Shown here: positions 54,058 through 61,896 of the stretch, one piece after another
Position numbering within the stretch: position 1 is the stretch's first letter
How the letters are laid out: each line of letters starts with the position of its first letter
From: Nemertoderma westbladi
Taxonomy: Eukaryota > Xenacoelomorpha > Nemertodermatida > Nemertodermatidae
Direction of reading: 5' to 3'
Assembly: GCA_032718475.1 (NCBI GenBank)
Contig: JAUCBJ010003075.1
Location: 1 to 64,000, forward strand
DNA length: 64,000 nt
Notes under the pieces: generated by a model
Database searches by the model: none
What the model was told of the DNA's origin: nothing
What the model saw: only the letters and a program-made list of their open reading frames with translations
Made by a program: the position numbers and the translations under genes

Positions 54058-54950
54058 AAAGAAGACAAATGATATTAAAATTAATAATCAAAACACTATT
54101 TGTAGATCATCAACTAAAATTAATTAGGATATCCATAAATCTAAATGAATTTAATATTTTCCTATATACTTAGCCGTGTGTGTATTCAATATGTATGTAG
54201 AGTATTGTATGCATTGGCCATAGGCCGTAAGCGTAGGGTAGGGTGTAGGGATTAGATAAGGTAGGCTTTCACCCCCCTCCCCCCATATCTCCATGTTGTA
54301 ACATTGAGCTTCATGTGTGCCCTGAATGTCCTGTGCTCCTAACCAAACATTATTTTCAGATAACCACAGGTTTATAAGTTTTTTTTGCTCTTTATAACCA
54401 CAGGTTAGTACGTTTTAACTCTGGGTTTTTCTTTTATAACCATAGGTTATAGTTATAAATAAATTAAAGCCTCAGTTTATTAAAATTACCGCCAGTTTTC
54501 TCAAATAAAACCGCCAGTTGACTGTCAATTAAACGACGGTTTCTTAAAAACTGGTTTATTTGGTTGCCGTTTTACCTGTGGTTTTTTGAGAAAACCGGCA
54601 GTTTTAAATAGTTGAAACGCCAGTTACCAGCAGCAAACCATAGGTTAATAAATGCCGATTAAGTATTTGACCGGGAATTTGCGTTAAACCAGAACCTGAG
54701 GTTACAGAAACCGGCAGTTCCTTGCGATATAAAATACCAGAGGTTTTACAACGCATTTTTAGGTTCTAAACAACTGGGGGTTATGGAACCGCCGGTTTTA
54801 CGAGAGATAATCAACCCCCGGTTTGCACAACTGCCAGTTCTTGGCAATGTTTATTTACCGCCGGTTTGTAAAAACAACCTGCGGTGGTTTTCGTTGCAAA
54901 ACAACCCCAGGTAGTTCTTGCAAACCGGCAGTTTTTTAACAAAATACCAC
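54058..54950. other. Right arm of the CACTG element
   Basis: About 890 bp without a credible gene. The left third is AT-rich. Positions 54360-54950 carry many diverged copies of a palindrome of the form AACYGSCRGTT or AACCACAGGTT, for example near 54370, 54400, 54490, 54590, 54700, 54790, 54830 and 54860. The spacing is irregular, unlike the tandem arrays in the left arm. They continue to within about 30 bp of the right terminal repeat. Confidence 0.6.
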
Positions 54951-54968
54951 CACTTACTTTTTTCAGTG
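54951..54968 (-). repeat. Right terminal inverted repeat of the CACTG element
   Basis: CACTTACTTTTTTCAGTG, an exact inverted copy of 46953-46970. It is followed by the duplicated TG and then by ordinary satellite sequence. Confidence 0.85.
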
Positions 54969-55925
54969 TGGAGACGGAACAGTGTCGCTTACCTGTGTTG
55001 TAACTGGAGACGGAACAGTGTCGCTTACCTGTGTTGTAACTGGAGACGGAACAGTGTCGCTTACCTGTGTTGTAACTATGGAGACGGAACAGTGTCGCTT
55101 ACCTGTGTTGTAACTGATACGGAACAGTGTCGCTTACCTGTGTTGTAACTGGTTACGGAACAGTGTCGCTTACCTATGTTGTAACTGGAGACGGAACAGT
55201 GTCGCTTACCTGTGTTGTAACTGGAGACGGAACAGTGTCGCTTACCTGTGTTGTAACTGGTTACGGAACAGTGTCGCTTACCTATGTTGTAACTGGAGAC
55301 GGAACAGTGTCGCTTACCTGTGTTGTAACTGGTTACGGAACAGTGTCGCTTACCTATGTTGTAACTGGAGACGGAACAGTGTCGCTTACCTGTGTTGTAA
55401 CTGGAGACGGAACAGTGTCGCTTACCTGTGTTGTAACTGGAGACGGAACAGTGTCGCTTACCTGTGTTGTAACTGGAGACGGAACAGTGTCGCTTACCTG
55501 TGTTGTAACTGGAGACGGAACAGTGTCGCTTACCTGTGTTGTAACTGATAAGGAACAGTGTCGCTTACCTGTGTTGTAACTGGTTACGGAACAGTGTCGC
55601 TTACCTATGTTGTAACTGGAGACGGAACAGTGTCGCTTACCTGTGTTGTAACTGGAGACGGAACAGTGTCGCTTACCTGTGTTGTAACTGGAGACGGAAC
55701 AGTGTCGCTTACCTGTGTTGTAACTATGGAGACGGAACAGTGTCGCTTACCTGTGTTGTAACTGATACGGAACAGTGTCGCTTACCTGTGTTGTAACTGG
55801 AGGCGGAACAGTGTCGCTTACCTGTGTTGTAACTGGAGACGGAACAGTGTCGCTTACCTGTGTTGTAACTGGAGACGGAACAGTGTCGCTTACCTGTGTT
55901 GTAACTGGAGACGGAACAGTGTCAC
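54969..55925 (-). repeat. 36-bp satellite array, right end (about 27 units)
   Basis: The same satellite resumes in the same orientation and phase after the CACTG element. It ends at GTGTCAC (55919-55925), where it abuts the EDEM3-like exon. The last full units have GGAGAC or GGAGGC spacers and are all 36 bp. On the minus strand the four nearest exon-proximal CAG|GTAAGC sites have their last exonic base at 55894, 55858, 55822 and 55786. The final partial unit reads AGGTGACACTG on the minus strand, that is AGGT joined to GACACTG with AAGC missing relative to the consensus. Confidence 0.95.
55786..55894 (-). promoter_or_regulatory. Four in-frame candidate 5' splice sites in exon-proximal satellite units
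   Basis: CAG|GTAAGC occurs on the minus strand at 36-bp intervals with last exonic bases at 55894, 55858, 55822 and 55786. From the ATG codon at 56055 the frame stays open through all four, each time in phase 0. Each step adds twelve residues ([12 protein letters not shown] repeat). At the next unit, a 35-bp one, the frame shifts and reaches a stop. By consensus these are stronger than the alternative donor TTTAG|GTGACA at 55926/55925. Which site is used cannot be told from DNA. Confidence 0.5.
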
Positions 55926-56056
55926 CTAAATACAGCGGAATTAGGTGGGCCTCTGTCGTGAAGACAAATTCATCAATTGGCAAAATAACATCGTCGTCAT
56001 TGGCAAACAGGAGGAAAAGATACTTGAACGTTTCAGCTAAGACGAAAGAGTCCATT
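55926..56056 (-). CDS. EDEM3-like: EDEM3-like ER alpha-mannosidase (GH47), exon with C-terminal catalytic-domain motifs
   Basis: Internal exon on the minus strand. The acceptor TTTGTAG|A is at 56057/56056. The first base completes an Arg codon begun by exon 59437-59584. It then encodes about 43 residues starting [17 protein letters not shown] and ending with the FTTEAHL motif. In GH47 mannosidases the Thr of the TEAH motif coordinates the catalytic calcium ion and the Glu of LAET lines the active site. The wording ([22 protein letters not shown]) fits EDEM3 better than EDEM1 or EDEM2. Members of this family trim mannose from misfolded glycoproteins in the ER lumen for ERAD. The donor is either TTTAG|GTGACA at 55926 (phase 1) or a CAG|GTAAGC in the first satellite units (phase 0, from 55894 on). 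Downstream exons, expected to encode the rest of the protein, would lie beyond the satellite and are not in the window. Confidence 0.9.
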
Positions 56057-56361
56057 CTACAAAGTGACAAAAATGTGATGAGTTCAGTCTAAAAAGCAAT
56101 TTATTTTCCTGTACAGAAATTCAACGAATTTATATTACACTTATTTATTTTTATCGAACTCAATAAAGGGACAACAACTTATATTAGAACAGCTACCAAT
56201 TAAAGTCATCCCAAAATTAATGAAAATATCACCAAAAAAAATAATTCAACACCAAATAAAATTATTAAAATTAAAACAAATTTTTCAACACCAAAAACAA
56301 TTATTCAACACCAAAACCAATTATTCAATAGCAAAATAATTACAAATTTTCCCAAAACAAA
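56057..56361. other. Intron of the EDEM3-like gene, AT-rich part
   Basis: AT-rich intron sequence, starting with the polypyrimidine tract and acceptor of exon 55926-56056. Between about 56230 and 56340 it has degenerate direct repeats of TTATTCAACACCAAAA type. These resemble, in inverse orientation, the 21-bp array at 58551-59210. The 8-bp target copy AAAACAAA (56354-56361) ends it. Confidence 0.6.
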
Positions 56362-58086
56362 GGGTAGGTGTAAAACGCGGATCCGGATCCGGATCCGGAT
56401 TCAGGATCCGGATACGGAACAGGACCCGGATTTGCGAGTGTAAAAGGCGGATCCAGATTTACATACAATCCGTAACTGAGTGTAATATGCGGATTCTGAA
56501 ATACGCAATCCGTATTGCAGTGTAAAACGCGGATTCATATATTTTGTGAATCCGGAATCAATAAAACTTGGTAATTAACGTAAATCCGTGTTTTACACTC
56601 CATTCCGGATCCAATAAAACTTGATAATTAACGTAAATCCGTGTTTTACACTCCATTCCGGATCCAATAAAACTTAGTAATTAACGCAAATCCGCGTTTT
56701 ACACCCCTTCCCGGATCCAATAAAACTTGGTAATTAACTAGAATCCGCGTTTTACACCCCTTCCCGGATCCAATAAAACATGGTAATTAACTTGAATCCG
56801 CGTTTTACACTCCATTCCGGATCCAATAAAACTTGATAATTAACGTAAATCCGTGTTTTACACTCCATTCCGGATCCAATAAAACTTAGTAATTAACGTA
56901 AATCCGTGTTTTACACTCCATTCCCGGATCCAATAAAACTTAGTAATTAACGCAAATCCGCGTTTTACACCCCTTCCCGGATCCAATAAAACTTGGTAAT
57001 TAACTAGAATCCGCGTTTTACACCCCTTCCCGGATCCAATAAAACTTGGTAATTAACGTAAATCCGTGTTTTACACTCCATTCCGGATCCAATAAAACTT
57101 GGTAATTAACGTAAATCCGTGTTTTACACTCCATTCCGGATCCAATAAAACTTAGTAATTAACGTAAATCCGTGTTTTACACTCCATTCCGGATCCAATA
57201 AAACTTAGTAATTAACGCAAATCCGCGTTTTACACCCCTTCCCGGATCCAATAAAACTTGGTAATTAACTAGAATCCGCGTTTTACACCCCTTCCCGGAT
57301 CCAATAAAACATGGTAATTAACTTAAATCCGCGTTTTACACTCCATTCCGGATCCAATAAAACTTGATAATTAACGTAAATCCGTGTTTTACACTCCATT
57401 CCGGATCCAATAAAACTTAGTAATTAACGTAAATCCGTGTTTTACACTCCATTCCGGATCCAATAAAACTTGATAATTAACGTAAATCCGTGTTTTACAC
57501 TCCATTCCGGATCCAATAAAACTTAGTAATTAACGTAAATCCGTGTTTTACACTCCATTCCGGATCCAATAAAACTTGATAATTAACGTAAATCCGTGTT
57601 TTACACTCCATTCCGGATCCAATAAAACTTAGTAATTAACGTAAATCCGCGTTTTACACCCCTTCCCGGATCCAATAAAACTTGGTAATTAACTAGAATC
57701 CGCGTTTTACACCCCTTCCCGGATCCAATAAAACATGGTAATTAACTTGAATCCGCGTTTTACACCCCTTCCCGGATTTAATAAAACTTTGTAATAAACC
57801 TGAATCCGTATTTTACACCCAATCCCGGATTCAGTAGAAAAATGAATCCGCGTTTTACACTCCGTTCAGGATTTAGCCTAAAATATGAATCCGCGCTTTA
57901 CACTCCGTTCCGGATCTGAAAAAAAGGCCAATCCGCATTTTACACTCGGTTACGGATTCGGTAAATTTAGCAGTGCGCGGATCCGCAGATTACACCCTAA
58001 AAATGTAAATTCAGTCGACTTCCATAGGGACAATGTTAAATGATAGAATCCGGATCCTGATCCGGATCCGCGTTTTACTCTGACCC
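56362..58086. mobile_element. hAT-like non-autonomous element (about 1.7 kb) with an internal 53-bp satellite
   Basis: The ends form an imperfect inverted repeat. The left end reads GGGTAGGTGTAAAACGCGG and then GATCCGGATC; the right end, reverse-complemented, reads GGGTCAGAGTAAAACGCGG and then GATCCGGATC. The flanks share AAAACAAA (56354-56361 and 58088-58095), or CAAAACAAA if one more C is counted. That suits the 8-bp duplication of hAT elements. Removing the element rejoins the 20-bp CAAATACATTTTCCCC-type array on both sides. The flank is itself repetitive, so the duplication is weaker evidence than in unique DNA. No transposase frame is present; the interior is almost entirely tandem repeat. 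Confidence 0.62.
56530..57960. repeat. 53/54-bp tandem repeat array
   Basis: About 22 clear copies plus degenerate ones of a unit that starts GGATCCAATAAAACTTAG, continues TAATTAACGTAAATCCG and ends TGTTTTACACTCCATTCC. Two subtypes alternate. One (53 bp) has ATCCGTGTTTTACACTCC. The other (54 bp) has ATCCGCGTTTTACACCCC and TTCCCGGATCC. Runs of the subtypes recur in a similar order, which suggests duplication of multi-unit blocks. The left edge of the host element (56370-56540) carries the GTAAAACGCGGAT part in inverted orientation. Confidence 0.92.
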
Positions 58087-58250
58087 CAAAACAAATACAT
58101 TTTCGCCCAAAATAAATACATTTTCCCCAAAACAAATACATTTTCCCTCAAAACAAATACATTTTCCCCCAAAACAATCACATTTTCCCCAAAACAAATA
58201 CATTTTCCCCCAAAACAATTACATCTTCCCCCAAAACAAAATAAATAACA
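58087..58250. repeat. 20-bp array, CCCCAAAACAAATACATTTT type
   Basis: Eight or nine imperfect copies of a roughly 20-bp unit combining AAAACAAATACATTTT with a run of C. It is interrupted on its left by the hAT-like element, because sequence of the same kind (ACAAATTTTCCCAAAACAAA) lies directly before 56362. Confidence 0.85.
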
Positions 58251-58314
58251 AAATAAATACTACTGCAGCAATAGGCCTTGCACTTCCTGGAAGTTAGACA
58301 AAAAAATTCGAGAC

Positions 58315-58340
58315 GGGGGGGGGGGGGGGGGGGGGGGGGG
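58315..58340 (+). repeat. Poly-G run (26 bases)
   Basis: An uninterrupted run of 26 G on the plus strand, which is C26 in the sense orientation of the EDEM3-like gene. It lies in its 3.4-kb intron. The exact length may be uncertain because long G runs are hard to sequence. Confidence 0.85.
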
Positions 58341-58550
58341 AAACTGGACGCAAATCCCGCCTTGGCGAATTAATATCTCGCCTCAATGTTAAATTCTCAA
58401 TTTAGGGAAAGGAGCAGGTTACAGTGGCACGTTATTTTAACCAAAACAATAAACTAAAGACAATTAATAGAACATATTTAGAGTTTTATTTTTGACTGTA
58501 AATATTTTTTATTTTATTTACCCTATCTGAAAACTTCAGTACTGCCGTAT
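58341..58550. other. Intron spacer without visible features
   Basis: About 210 bp of ordinary AT-rich intron between the G26 run and the 21-bp array. I see no exon or motif. Confidence 0.5.
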
Positions 58551-59212
58551 TAATAATTGAATAATTGTTTTTCGGGGAAGAATAATTGTTTTTGGGGGAT
58601 GAATAATTGTTTTTGGGGGAAGAATAATTGTCTTTGGGGGAAGAATAATTGTTTTTGGGGGATGAATAATTGTTTTTGGGGGAAGAATAATTGTTATTGG
58701 GGGATGAATAATTGTTTTTGGGGGAAGAATAATTGTCTTTGGGGGAAGAATAATTGTTTTTGGGGGATGAATAATTGTTTTTGGGGGAAGAATAATTGTT
58801 ATTGGGGGATGAATAATTGTTTTTGAGGGATGAATAATTGTTTTTGGGGGAAGAATAATTGTTTTTGGGGGAAGAATAATTGTTTTTGGGGGATGAATAA
58901 TTGTTTTTGGGGGAAGAATAATTGTTTTTGGGGGAAGAATAATTGTTTTTGAGGGATGAATAATTGTTTTTGGGGGAAGAATAATTGTTTTTGGGGGAAG
59001 AATAATTGTTTTTGGGGGAAGAATAATTGTCTTTGGGGGGTGAATAATTGTTTTTGGGGGTAGAATAATTGTTTTTGGGGGATGAATAATTGTTTTTGGG
59101 GGGTGAATGATTGTTTTTGGGGGTAGAATAATTGTTTTTGGGGGATCAATAATTGTTTTTGGGGGATGAATAATATGATTTTTGGGGGATGAATAATTGT
59201 TTTGGGTGAGAA
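58551..59212. repeat. 21-bp array with a G5 tract in most units
   Basis: About 31 copies of a 21-bp unit, AATAATTGTTTTTGGGGGA followed by AG or TG. AAG and ATG endings are mixed along the array. A few units have GAGGG, GTCTTTG or GTTATTG changes. Because 21 is divisible by three it can be read as repetitive peptides on either strand; I do not consider these genes. The nearby 56230-56340 segment carries inverted, degenerate copies. Confidence 0.93.
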
Positions 59213-59436
59213 GGATATTCAAAATTGGGGGATGCGAATTGGTGCTGCAATAAAATATATTTGGTGCAAAATAATTTATTTTGGTGTTAAATCATCTAAT
59301 TTGGGGTGGCATTCAATTAGTGGCGCATTAGAACTAGCAGAGCTCTGCAGACCGTCGATGTTTACTGATATTATTTACCCTAAGGTACTTTATATACTAT
59401 TATTCCTACTTTATACGCTGTGTTAACATTATTTAC
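59213..59436. other. Intron next to the EDEM3-like exon donor
   Basis: About 220 bp of non-coding sequence between the 21-bp array and the donor GTAAAT of exon 59437-59584. Nothing else is recognised. Confidence 0.5.
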
Positions 59437-59584
59437 CTGTCCTCCAGAGCTCCGGTTGTGAGGTCCTTTATACCGGCGAAGCCACAGTTTACTCTCGCTT
59501 TGGCTTGTAATTGGCGGATTATGGACTCGCCAACCTCAAGATAGTGAGTATCATTGGTCGCCTTGTAGAGGTAGTACGTGCTCT
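59437..59584 (-). CDS. EDEM3-like: EDEM3-like ER alpha-mannosidase (GH47), upstream exon
   Basis: Minus-strand exon of 148 nt. The acceptor is TTTTAG|AGAGC (start 59584, or 59582 if the second AG is used) and the donor is GGACAG|GTAAAT at 59437. After two bases that finish a Glu codon it encodes 48 residues beginning [20 protein letters not shown], passing [13 protein letters not shown] and ending LEDR. The final Arg is completed across the intron by the A at 56056, so the spliced product reads LEDR-MDSF, as in EDEM proteins. The phase match (2 + 1 nt) and family match at the junction strongly support both exons. This part of the GH47 barrel lies just after the Pro-Glu catalytic-base segment, which must be in an exon beyond the right edge or hidden from view. 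The intron joining it to 55926-56056 is 3,380 bp. Confidence 0.92.
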
Positions 59585-59828
59585 CTAAAATAATACAAAT
59601 AAAACTGTCATTAATTAATTAATAACCTCAAAATATGTATAGCTATGCAGAACGGTTTACTGTATCTAAATCAACCAACAATAATCCATGACGTTCTAAC
59701 GGTTAAATCAATTTCGGTTGTTTATCAACGGTTTCCCACAATTATAGGTTAGTGCGATTCTACAGAAGAGTTTAAGTTTAAACCCGGAAAGATTCGAATA
59801 AAGTTCAATAGAAGTTCGATCCCCGCAT

Positions 59829-59846
59829 GGGGGGGGGGGGGGGGGG
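59829..59846 (+). repeat. Poly-G run (18 bases)
   Basis: GCATG followed by uninterrupted G to TCGTC. It is one of four long G runs on the plus strand within 2.2 kb. Confidence 0.85.
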
Positions 59847-59961
59847 TCGTCGGCACGAATGCTTTTTAAATTATCTAGCCAGGGTGCTAGCATCTCTGCC
59901 TTAAATGGTAGGTAATTGAGTACTGGGGTATAGTATATCCAGTATAGTATAGTATAGATAA

Positions 59962-59982
59962 GGGGGGGGGGGGGGGGGGGGG
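59962..59982 (+). repeat. Poly-G run (21 bases)
   Basis: Twenty-one G immediately after a short TAGTATAGTATAG microsatellite. Confidence 0.85.
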
Positions 59983-60150
59983 CATGACCTACTATAACAC
60001 GACCCGGAATGCTGCTGCAGGCGTAAAAATTTAGTGGGGTAACTTTCAACCTTAATAACATTTTTCCACTTTATCTGCTGGTCACAAAAATTTCACTAAT
60101 TCTAGATTAGTAAATTTTTTACCTTTTGAGGAAATTTTTTTTGCTGCCAA

Positions 60151-60619
60151 TTACCATAGCAACCAGTAATGTCATTTCAATATATACAATTATTTTGCAT
60201 TTTACAACTGAACACTTATATCGATTAAGTCAAAACTTGAATCAGGTATAGTATGGTTAGTTGCCAATATTCTGAGAAGGTTTTAACATCACCTAGTTGC
60301 CATAGCTACCAGCAGCGACGATTTAAAATATACACTTTTCACCTATATTTCAGATAAAAAGTTAGAATTTTTCTTTTTAAGAAATTCAATATGCTGATCA
60401 AGATAATAATATCTCGTCATTTCTTGCGCGCCGCCGGGTGGGGGGGGGGGGGGTGTATATTTTGTACTTAAGGTTGCCATAGCAACTGGTATTCAAGTTT
60501 AAATATGTTTTTATTGGAATATTCTTATTGCTACTGACATACCTTCATGAAAAATTATTGGTTTGTATAATTGTAACAAATTTATAAAATTATTTTACTA
60601 CCTGGTTACCGTAGTAACC
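60151..60619. repeat. Four RFX X-box-like imperfect palindromes
   Basis: TTACCATAGCAACC (60151-60164), GTTGCCATAGCTACC (60296-60310), GTTGCCATAGCAAC (60473-60486) and GGTTACCGTAGTAACC (60604-60619). All fit or nearly fit the RFX X-box shape GTNRCC-N2-RGYAAC. Spacings are about 145, 177 and 131 bp. They may be regulatory sites or remnants of a dispersed repeat that contains such a palindrome. Confidence 0.45.
60440..60453 (+). repeat. Poly-G run (14 bases)
   Basis: Fourteen G after GCGCCGCCGGGT. It is the shortest of the four G runs. Confidence 0.85.
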
Positions 60620-61460
60620 ATCAAAACTATGCTTTATAATAATTTTCAACAATTTCTATAATTTATTATTTCTCAGCACTTTTAGTCACTACTACTGGTA
60701 TCAACGAAATATTATTAATGAAACTTTACCTTTTAATTTTACTTCTAGAAGAACGATCGCTTGTCTGTCCGTACGTTGAGCTGACATTTACCAAGTATTT
60801 CATCGTTCCCTATATTGTTTCGTTGATAATCGTTCTTGCTCAATCGAAGTTTTCCTTGTTGTAAAGGAACTTAGTCAATCCTATGTCGGAAAATCTATTA
60901 CAAAATCAATCCATAGATAAAATTTGTTAAGTCTAGCCTGAAATGTATACAATCTACTGAGGTATCGGCATAGTCGTCCGTTGTTAGAGGTTCCAAAATA
61001 ATATTATTCTCATCTGCAAATTTATAAACTATTATTTTTTGAAATGACTTGACAAGGCCATGCTTAGATCGAATGGGAATTCTTGCATTTTTCATTATTT
61101 AAACGTTTACTGCAACTTTATGTAGAAGACATTTACTAATTATATGTAAATAATATGGGTTGTCTTGTACACAATATTTGAATTCCAGAATTCATAAGCA
61201 ATTGTAGCTACTTAAATGTGTTGATGCATGTATACTTATTAAGGCATTACCGGTAAAGTTTCCATCTTGGCACTTTTTCTGTCTTTGTTTGCCTATAATA
61301 GGCCTATGTAATATATTATCAGTATTGTTTTTATTGTTCTAGAACAATTACTATATCATCTATCAGATATTTATAGCTATTAATTTTTAGTTAAAGCACC
61401 TCTTTTTATTGGTACTTTTCTGCTATTGGTGACCCACCCCCTTTTTTGTAACGGTACTAG

Positions 61461-61602
61461 CTTTAAACGGAGATAAATTAACTGCATTTAGATTGGAACT
61501 AGGTGATATCACAAAGGTGAAGGAATGCATAACAATTGATAAAGAATTGCATGTTAAGCTGTCGCATGATGGAGTTCCAGTTCCCAACCCTGTTTGGCTA
61601 AG
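61461..61602 (+). CDS. P-element/THAP9-type transposase, first recognised exon
   Basis: The exon is read as starting after a pyrimidine-rich stretch and GGTACTAG|CT and ending CTAAG|GTATGA. After two bases it encodes LNGDKLTAFRLELGDITKVK, continues to KELHVKLSHDGVPVPNPVWL and ends with two bases of an Arg codon. The PVPxPxW segment before the main transposase domain is typical of invertebrate P-like transposases. The acceptor is the least certain of the set. No start codon or THAP domain is visible upstream, so either the gene is 5'-incomplete here or earlier exons are short and unrecognised. Confidence 0.7.
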
Positions 61603-61896
61603 GTATGAAAATATTGACAATCTTCATTTTATTTCACGGCATTTTTTAACTTAAATTTAGAAAAAATATTTCTTCCTATACTTAATATTATGTCCAAGTA
61701 ATGTACCGATATAAATTAAAATTATATGTGAAAATATGGTTTGTTTAGAAACTATACTCGATAGACCTAGTCTTAGACCTTGCCACATTAACACACCAAA
61801 TTAATCATATTCACAGTGTGTTTTCTTATGCGTATTTTTAAACAGAAATTGTCCAAATGCGTTACTGTGTCTATATTAAATCACAACTTTTTTCAG

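Larger units (their letters stand above)
46953..54968. mobile_element. TIR-bounded non-autonomous DNA transposon (CACTG ends) carrying a nested LTR element
   Basis: The satellite is interrupted by 8,016 bp bounded by an 18-bp perfect inverted repeat, CACTGAAAAAAGTAAGTG at 46953-46970 and its reverse complement at 54951-54968. The satellite stops after AACTG and resumes with TGGAGAC, so TG is duplicated (46951-46952 and 54969-54970). Removing the element and one TG restores a normal unit. CACTG ends and a 2-bp duplication resemble the CMC (CACTA/Mirage/Chapaev) group, but this is inference because I see no transposase. Removing the nested retrotransposon leaves about 2.7 kb made of minisatellites and many degenerate copies of the palindrome AACYGSCRGTT. 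These could be sub-terminal transposase-binding repeats, a common property of CACTA elements. Confidence 0.72.
59585..61460. other. Non-coding region between the EDEM3-like exon and the P-type transposase exons
   Basis: 1.9 kb of AT-rich DNA, probably intron of the EDEM3-like gene. It holds three poly-G runs (59829-59846, 59962-59982 and 60440-60453), a short TAGTA microsatellite just before the second run (about 59935-59957), and four RFX-like palindromes between 60151 and 60619. A 65-codon minus-strand frame at 60898-61095 has no recognised similarity or splice context. I could not find a THAP zinc finger or an earlier transposase exon on the plus strand. Confidence 0.55.

Noticed and set aside
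55747-56070. 107-codon minus-strand frame reading from the EDEM3-like exon into the satellite as one gene
   Set aside because: The first five codons lie in the intron before the acceptor at 56057. The real unit is an exon spliced from 59437-59584, and the satellite part is at most an alternative exon end.
58536-59222. 228-codon minus-strand frame (KTIIHPP/KTIILPP repeats)
   Set aside because: An artefact of the 21-bp array; it is entirely repeat and is antisense-compatible with intron sequence.
60898-61095. 65-codon minus-strand frame
   Set aside because: It does not match the EDEM segment expected upstream, has no clear splice sites, and is short for AT-rich DNA. I cannot support it as a gene.
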